From: Alphaproteobacteria bacterium
GTDB lineage: Bacteria; Pseudomonadota; Alphaproteobacteria; Micavibrionales; Micavibrionaceae
NCBI GenBank assembly: GCA_016763095.1
Contig: JAESUK010000020.1
Coordinates: 1-10,643 of the forward strand
Reading direction: 5' to 3'
Length of the DNA stretch: 10,643 nucleotides
Shown in pieces: positions 6,895 through 10,643 of this stretch; positions within the stretch are counted from its first letter, which is position 1, and the number at the start of each line of letters is the position of its first letter. The notes under the pieces are model-generated. The model saw only the letters and a list, made by a program, of their open reading frames with translations. It was not told the DNA's origin and ran no database searches. A program made the position numbers and the translations under genes.

Positions 6895-7466
6895 GATTTG
6901 GTGATCTTTACAAAATTTTCTATTAATTTCATGCCATGCTCTGTGGCGATGCTTTCGGGGTGGTATTGTACGCCAAAAATTGGTTTTTGTTTATGGGCAA
7001 GGCTCATAATTATATTGTCATCTGTTGTGGCTGTGACCTCTAAGCATTCAGGGCATGTTTCTGTTTCGATAATCAGAGAATGATAGCGTGTGATCTTTAA
7101 TGGTGAGGGAATGTCTTTATATAGACCCTTTCCATTATGGTTTATTTGTGAGGTTTTTCCGTGAATGGGCTTTGGCGCTTTGATGATGTTGCCACCAAAC
7201 GCTTGTCCAATGGACTGGTGCCCTAAGCAAACGCCAAATAAAGGGATGTTTGTTTCTGCTGTTTTCCGCACAAGATCCAAGCATATGCCAGCTTCATTTG
7301 GGGATTTAGGACCAGGTGAGATTATAATTCCATCAGGGTTCTGCGATAATATTTCGCGTGCATCACAGGCATCATTACGGATAACCATTATGTCCTGTTC
7401 ATATGTTCCAACATATTGAACGAGGTTGTATGTAAAGCTGTCATAGTTATCTATAAGAATAATCAT
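6891..7466 (-). CDS. trpG: anthranilate synthase glutamine amidotransferase subunit
   Basis: TrpG hydrolyses glutamine and channels ammonia to TrpE for anthranilate synthesis. I chose the ATG at 7464-7466 because it yields the family N-terminus MIILIDNYDSFTYNLVQY and a 191-residue protein. An in-frame TTG at 7503-7505 would add 13 residues that are not family-like. The class I amidotransferase triad is complete: Cys80 in FGVCLGHQSIGQ, and His169 and Glu171 in GVQYHPES. The oxyanion motif SPGPKSPNEAG (51-61) and HGKTSQINH (102-110) are also present. It overlaps trpD by 4 bp (ATGA), which suggests coupled translation. Its upstream neighbour is not trpE but a divergent gene starting 33 bp away, so trpG needs its own promoter or readthrough from trpE. 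It could also serve PabB in folate synthesis, as dual-use TrpG proteins do elsewhere. Confidence 0.95.
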   Translation of the reverse strand: MIILIDNYDSFTYNLVQYVGTYEQDIMVIRNDACDAREILSQNPDGIIISPGPKSPNEAGICLDLVRKTAETNIPLFGVCLGHQSIGQAFGGNIIKAPKPIHGKTSQINHNGKGLYKDIPSPLKITRYHSLIIETETCPECLEVTATTDDNIIMSLAHKQKPIFGVQYHPESIATEHGMKLIENFVKITKS

Positions 7467-7482
7467 TGTATAAAACTTATCG

Positions 7483-7510
7483 CTTATCTTGGAGGCATAT
7501 TGCAAGTCAA
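7483..7510 (-). promoter_or_regulatory. weak candidate trpGDC promoter
   Basis: On the minus strand TTGACT (7510-7505) is followed after 16 bp by GATAAG (7488-7483), four of six matches to the -10 consensus. Transcription would begin near 7476, about 10 nt before the trpG ATG. The site lies over the start of the divergent YibQ-like gene. It is offered because trpG is separated from trpE by an opposite-strand gene; the match is modest. Confidence 0.25.
7491..7495 (+). promoter_or_regulatory. ribosome-binding site deciding a TTG start
   Basis: GGAGG is the strongest Shine-Dalgarno sequence noticed in the window. It stands 4 nt before an in-frame TTG at 7500-7502, but 22 nt before the first nearby ATG (7518). 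This favours TTG initiation for the YibQ-like gene and argues against an ATG at 7416 that lies inside trpG. Confidence 0.6.
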
Positions 7511-8525
7511 AACGAACATGCGTAATGTCTTCTTCATGAAATTTCTTCGTTTTTGCCTAAAGTTCAAAATTAAAGCCCATCGCCTTATTGCCATTTTATT
7601 GGGGATAGGGTTCTTGATGTTTACACAGTTGGTGGTGTTTAAGCCCGTTGAGCATATGCAAATGAGCATGCCGATACCTGCTGTGGTTAATGCTGAAAAG
7701 AGCATTACTGAGCCTGTTCACCGTCATGTCACGGAGATGACTGATAATTCCAATATTGAGGATATTTATTTTGGCGACTTAATTGATGCACTTGAGGAAA
7801 TGACGGAAGAAGAGGTCGTTTTTTCAGGACTGACGGATCTTGATGTCGTGTTGCCTTCACAAAAACCGCGTATCGCGATTGTTATTGATGATGTGGGAAT
7901 GAACAAATCTCAATCTAAAATTGCTGTCGCCTTGCCGTTTCCTGTGACGGTTTCATTTTTGCCATATGCGACAGGTATTCAAGAGCTTGCCGATATTGCC
8001 CAAAAAAATGGGTTAGACATTATGCTACACGTTCCTATGCAACCGTTGGACACAAATGTTAATGCGGGAGAGGATGCTTTGGAAGTTGGTATGTCCGAAG
8101 TTATTCTTACACAGAAATTGGATAGTAATTTGAACGCACTTTCATCCTATGTTGGGGTTAACAATCATATGGGAAGTGCCTTTACGCAAGATGAAAAAGG
8201 GATGAATTTCCTTATGTCTCACCTGAAAAAAGAGAGTGTCTTCTTTTTAGATTCTCGGACGACAGCGGAAAGTGTTGGAAAAGAGATGGCGGAGCGCCAT
8301 GGTGTGCAGTTTCTTTCGCGTGATGTGTTCTTAGACCATGAAGAGACAGATGAATATATGTTCAAGGCACTTGAACGGCTTGAAAAAATAGCACTTAAAA
8401 ACGGGGTTGCGATTGCGATTGGTCATCCAAAAGAATTGACGTTAACGGCGTTGAAAGCATGGACTCCAAGCTTGGAAGCTAAAGGAATCGAACTTGTAAC
8501 GCTCTCGGTGTTAGTTTCCAGATAG
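7500..8525 (+). CDS. divergent polysaccharide deacetylase (YibQ-like) family protein
   Basis: With the TTG start chosen from the GGAGG at 7491-7495, the protein has 341 residues. A short basic N-terminus and a membrane segment at about 27-47 predict an inner-membrane anchor with a periplasmic domain. A variable acidic stretch precedes the catalytic-like NodB-fold domain (about 122-338): RIAIVIDDVG (124-133), HVPMQP (177-182), NNHMGS (221-226), DSRTT (251-255) and GHP (308-310). Asp130/131 and His177, His223 and His309 are the likely metal ligands. The family is linked to cell-envelope or peptidoglycan maintenance and often lies beside envC and ctpA; neither is here. The substrate is unknown. 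The gene sits on the opposite strand inside the trp series and overlaps the trpE 3' end by 15 bp. Alternative starts are the ATGs at 7518 and 7536. Confidence 0.88.
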   Translation: MQVKTNMRNVFFMKFLRFCLKFKIKAHRLIAILLGIGFLMFTQLVVFKPVEHMQMSMPIPAVVNAEKSITEPVHRHVTEMTDNSNIEDIYFGDLIDALEEMTEEEVVFSGLTDLDVVLPSQKPRIAIVIDDVGMNKSQSKIAVALPFPVTVSFLPYATGIQELADIAQKNGLDIMLHVPMQPLDTNVNAGEDALEVGMSEVILTQKLDSNLNALSSYVGVNNHMGSAFTQDEKGMNFLMSHLKKESVFFLDSRTTAESVGKEMAERHGVQFLSRDVFLDHEETDEYMFKALERLEKIALKNGVAIAIGHPKELTLTALKAWTPSLEAKGIELVTLSVLVSR

Positions 8526-10028
8526 GCGTTGTTTTGTGATGTCTATGGCATCTTTGGCAGCGGTAATGAGGGCTTTCGCTTTGTTTAGTGTCTCTTGATA
8601 TTCAGATTGAGGATCGCTGTCGGCAACAATCCCAGCGCCTGACTGAATCATAATTTCACCATCTTTAATGAGCGCTGTTCTGAGTGCAATACAATTATCA
8701 ATGTTACCTGAGGCATCTAAATATCCGATACAGCCTGCGTAGTGATTGCGTGCTTCGGTTTCTAATTCATTGATGATTTCCATGGCACGGATTTTAGGCG
8801 CGCCACTGACTGTTCCTGCTGGAAAACCAGACATAAGGGCATCAAGTGGGTGAAGACCTTTCTTGAGTGTTCCTTCGACGTTTGAAACAATGTGCATGAC
8901 GTGGGAATAGAGCTCTACTTCATATTTACTTGTTACATTTACAGAACCAATTTCGGATACTTTTCCAACATCGTTACGTCCTAGATCAAGCAACATCAAA
9001 TGTTCTGCACATTCTTTCTCATCCGCCAATAATTCGTTTTTAAGCGCAATGTCTTCTGCATCATTTTTACCGCGTATGCGTGTGCCGGCGATTGGACGAA
9101 TGGTTACGGTGTCTTCTCTTACGCGTACCATAAGTTCAGGGCTTGAGCCTGCGAGGGAAAAGCCATCCATCTTTATATAGAAGAGAAAGGGAGATGGGTT
9201 AATGCGTCTAAGAGATCTGTAGAACTCAAAAGGTGGTAGAGGGAACTTTGAAGTGAAGCGTTGAGACAAAACAACTTGGAAGATATCGCCGTTTAGAATG
9301 TATTCCTTTGCCTTGGTTACGATGTCTTTGAAGTGTGACTCTTTCATATTGGCTTTGAAATCCAGTGGTGTATCAAGCGTATCCATATTTATAATGGTGT
9401 CGTGAAGGATTGCTTGTCTGAGCTTCATCAGTGTGTCGTGAATACGCTTTTCGCATGCCTCATAGATTGTTTGGGGATCGCCTTCATAGCTGTCGTAAGC
9501 GGGGGCAGAGATCCATAATCTATGGTATATATTATCAAATACTAATATTGTGCGCGGACGGACCATAATCGTATCAGGAATGCCAAGCGTGTCATTCTCA
9601 TGATTGGGCAAATCTTCGACCAATTGAATGGTGTTATATCCCATATAGCCAAATAACCCTGATGTAAGCATCGGGGGAAGTTCGGTGTCCTTTGGTGTTT
9701 CTATACGGCTTGCTTCTAAGCGGTTCTTTAGATCATCAAGCGGGGTGTCTGAGTTGTCTGCTGAGCCAGTTAACAGACTTTTATAGGTGCTGATCTTGTC
9801 CTTGATCGTCCAAAGCATATCGGGATCAAACCCGATTGCAGAGTAACGCCCAACTGTTTTTGCGCCCTCTACGGATTCATATAAAAAAGCATAGGTTTCT
9901 TTTTCACATAGTTTCAAATACGCCGAAACAGGTGTGTCAGTGTCAATTGGAACACAAATATAGAGAAGGGGCTGTTTCCCGTCTTCAAGTGATTTTATGA
10001 AGTGTTTCTTAGACGGTAATGTGCTCAT
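8511..10028 (-). CDS. trpE: anthranilate synthase component I
   Basis: TrpE makes anthranilate from chorismate using ammonia from TrpG and is usually the feedback-controlled step of the pathway. The 505-residue protein has the N-terminal regulatory domain (about 20-165), including LYESVEG (49-55), which corresponds to the LLES tryptophan-binding motif. The chorismate-binding domain (about 230-490) shows SSPELMVRV (295-303), RPIAGTRIRG (311-320), DLGRNDVGKVSEIGSV (348-363), AGTVSGAPK (404-412), CIALRTA (446-452) and QSGAGIVADSDP (462-473). Length and motifs favour TrpE over PabB, and the trp neighbours agree. It is an unfused TrpE, unlike the rhizobial TrpEG. It starts 3 nt after the foldase gene's stop, so there is no room for a leader-peptide attenuator directly upstream. 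Its 3' end overlaps the convergent YibQ-like gene by 15 bp. Confidence 0.97.
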   Translation of the reverse strand: MSTLPSKKHFIKSLEDGKQPLLYICVPIDTDTPVSAYLKLCEKETYAFLYESVEGAKTVGRYSAIGFDPDMLWTIKDKISTYKSLLTGSADNSDTPLDDLKNRLEASRIETPKDTELPPMLTSGLFGYMGYNTIQLVEDLPNHENDTLGIPDTIMVRPRTILVFDNIYHRLWISAPAYDSYEGDPQTIYEACEKRIHDTLMKLRQAILHDTIINMDTLDTPLDFKANMKESHFKDIVTKAKEYILNGDIFQVVLSQRFTSKFPLPPFEFYRSLRRINPSPFLFYIKMDGFSLAGSSPELMVRVREDTVTIRPIAGTRIRGKNDAEDIALKNELLADEKECAEHLMLLDLGRNDVGKVSEIGSVNVTSKYEVELYSHVMHIVSNVEGTLKKGLHPLDALMSGFPAGTVSGAPKIRAMEIINELETEARNHYAGCIGYLDASGNIDNCIALRTALIKDGEIMIQSGAGIVADSDPQSEYQETLNKAKALITAAKDAIDITKQRLSGN

Positions 10029-10031
10029 TTC

Positions 10032-10643
10032 CTATTCGCCTTTGGGTGCGTAATACTTTGTCAAAAGCGATTCATTGATTTGTGTATTACGTTGGTTTTG
10101 TAAGTATGCAACGTAGACAGACATAAGCTCTTGTTGAGACTGCGCTTCCAAGGCTTGCTTAGTGTTGCTCAGCTTTCCTGCGTCAATGTCTTCAGGAATG
10201 TTGATACTACGAACATAGCCGATCACAATGCCTTCAGGTGTCGATGTCAATTTTACTTCGCCTTTATTTGCTGTGAAGAATGTGTTCATAGCATAGGCAG
10301 ACAATCCATACGGCGCTTCATCGCTTTGTGCCATCGTCTTGGTTGATGGTTTCAAGCTCTTAATATCTGTTTTTCCATCTTCTATTTTGGTAAGAGTGCT
10401 TTGTGTCTCAGCGAAGTTTTTCATTTGTTTTTGTTGGTTGATCCAAGCAGATGTAATTTTATCTTGAATTTCAGCCTGAGATGGAACGAGGGATGGGGTG
10501 ATGCTGTGCACGTAAACCGTGAAGAAACGACCATCTGAAAACTCTTCAATTGGCGTGCTTTCTCCTTCGTAGAGTTGGAACGAGCTTTGAAGTACGAGCT
10601 GTTGGTCTTCCAGTGCTAATTTTGAAAGGCGACCTCCATCCAT
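10032..10643 (-). CDS. PpiD/SurA-like peptidyl-prolyl isomerase-type foldase, C-terminal part
   Basis: The frame is open to the window edge, so only the last 203 residues are present. The ATG at 10641-10643 is probably an internal methionine. The visible part fits the C-terminus of PpiD-type periplasmic foldases. It begins with the end of a parvulin-like region (SSFQLYEGESTPIEEFSDGRF written in two parts: SSFQLYEGES, then TPIEEFSDGRFF), continues with a hydrophilic helical stretch, and has a second such element at about 117-149. It ends in a helix followed by INESLLTKYY. The full protein would be anchored in the inner membrane and help fold exported proteins. The call rests on these C-terminal features and on the recalled alphaproteobacterial order of this gene before trpE. 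The diagnostic N-terminal anchor and SurA_N-type domain are outside the window. It very likely shares a transcript with trpE. Confidence 0.65.
   Translation of the reverse strand: MDGGRLSKLALEDQQLVLQSSFQLYEGESTPIEEFSDGRFFTVYVHSITPSLVPSQAEIQDKITSAWINQQKQMKNFAETQSTLTKIEDGKTDIKSLKPSTKTMAQSDEAPYGLSAYAMNTFFTANKGEVKLTSTPEGIVIGYVRSINIPEDIDAGKLSNTKQALEAQSQQELMSVYVAYLQNQRNTQINESLLTKYYAPKGE

Noticed and set aside
7416..7499. N-terminal extension of the YibQ-like protein from an ATG at 7416
   Set aside because: It would overlap the conserved first codons of trpG on the opposite strand, and no ribosome-binding site precedes it, while GGAGG points to the TTG at 7500.
1..10643. Search for a mobile element, CRISPR array, toxin-antitoxin pair, defence system or biosynthetic cluster
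   Set aside because: Every substantial open frame is explained by housekeeping genes, spacers are 91 bp or less, and no direct-repeat arrays or terminal inverted repeats were seen by eye.

Overview
The window looks like chromosomal housekeeping DNA from a free-living, relatively AT-rich alphaproteobacterium. Three things point there. The gene set and order (PpiD-like foldase, trpE, trpG, trpD, trpC, lexA, comEC, gltA) match a neighbourhood I recall as conserved in that class. LexA has the alphaproteobacterial N-terminus and an Ala-Gly cleavage site. A direct-repeat operator GTTC-N7-GTTC, the alphaproteobacterial SOS box, lies in front of lexA. I cannot assign a genus. I see no tRNA, rRNA, insertion sequence, CRISPR array, phage gene or integration scar.

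Layout. Positions 1-816 (+) hold the 3' part of an ABC1/AarF-family atypical kinase, ending one base from the convergent citrate synthase gene gltA (818-2119, -). An 82-bp spacer (2120-2201) separates gltA from the divergent comEC (2202-4304, +), which ends three bases from the convergent lexA (4308-4991, -). A 91-bp spacer (4992-5082) carries the SOS box and a candidate lexA promoter. Upstream of lexA on the same strand are trpC (5083-5865), trpD (5875-6894) and trpG (6891-7466), tightly packed with an ATGA overlap between trpG and trpD. A divergent-polysaccharide-deacetylase (YibQ-like) gene (7500-8525, +) then interrupts the trp series on the opposite strand and overlaps the 3' end of trpE (8511-10028, -) by 15 bp. 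The C-terminal part of a PpiD/SurA-like foldase (10032-10643, -) lies just upstream of trpE. Coding density is close to complete and no gene-free stretch exceeds 91 bp.

Function. TrpE and TrpG form anthranilate synthase, TrpD adds the phosphoribosyl group, and TrpC makes indole-3-glycerol phosphate. trpF, trpA and trpB are not here. LexA is the autoregulated SOS repressor, ComEC the inner-membrane channel for DNA uptake, GltA the entry enzyme of the TCA cycle, and the foldase and YibQ-like protein act in the envelope.

I found no undescribed multi-gene system. The points most worth checking are an altered PRPP-binding signature in TrpD (GTGVTxxxTYSVST where GTGGDxxxTxNxST is expected), the opposite-strand gene inserted between trpE and trpG, and the exact SOS operator with an extra half-site.
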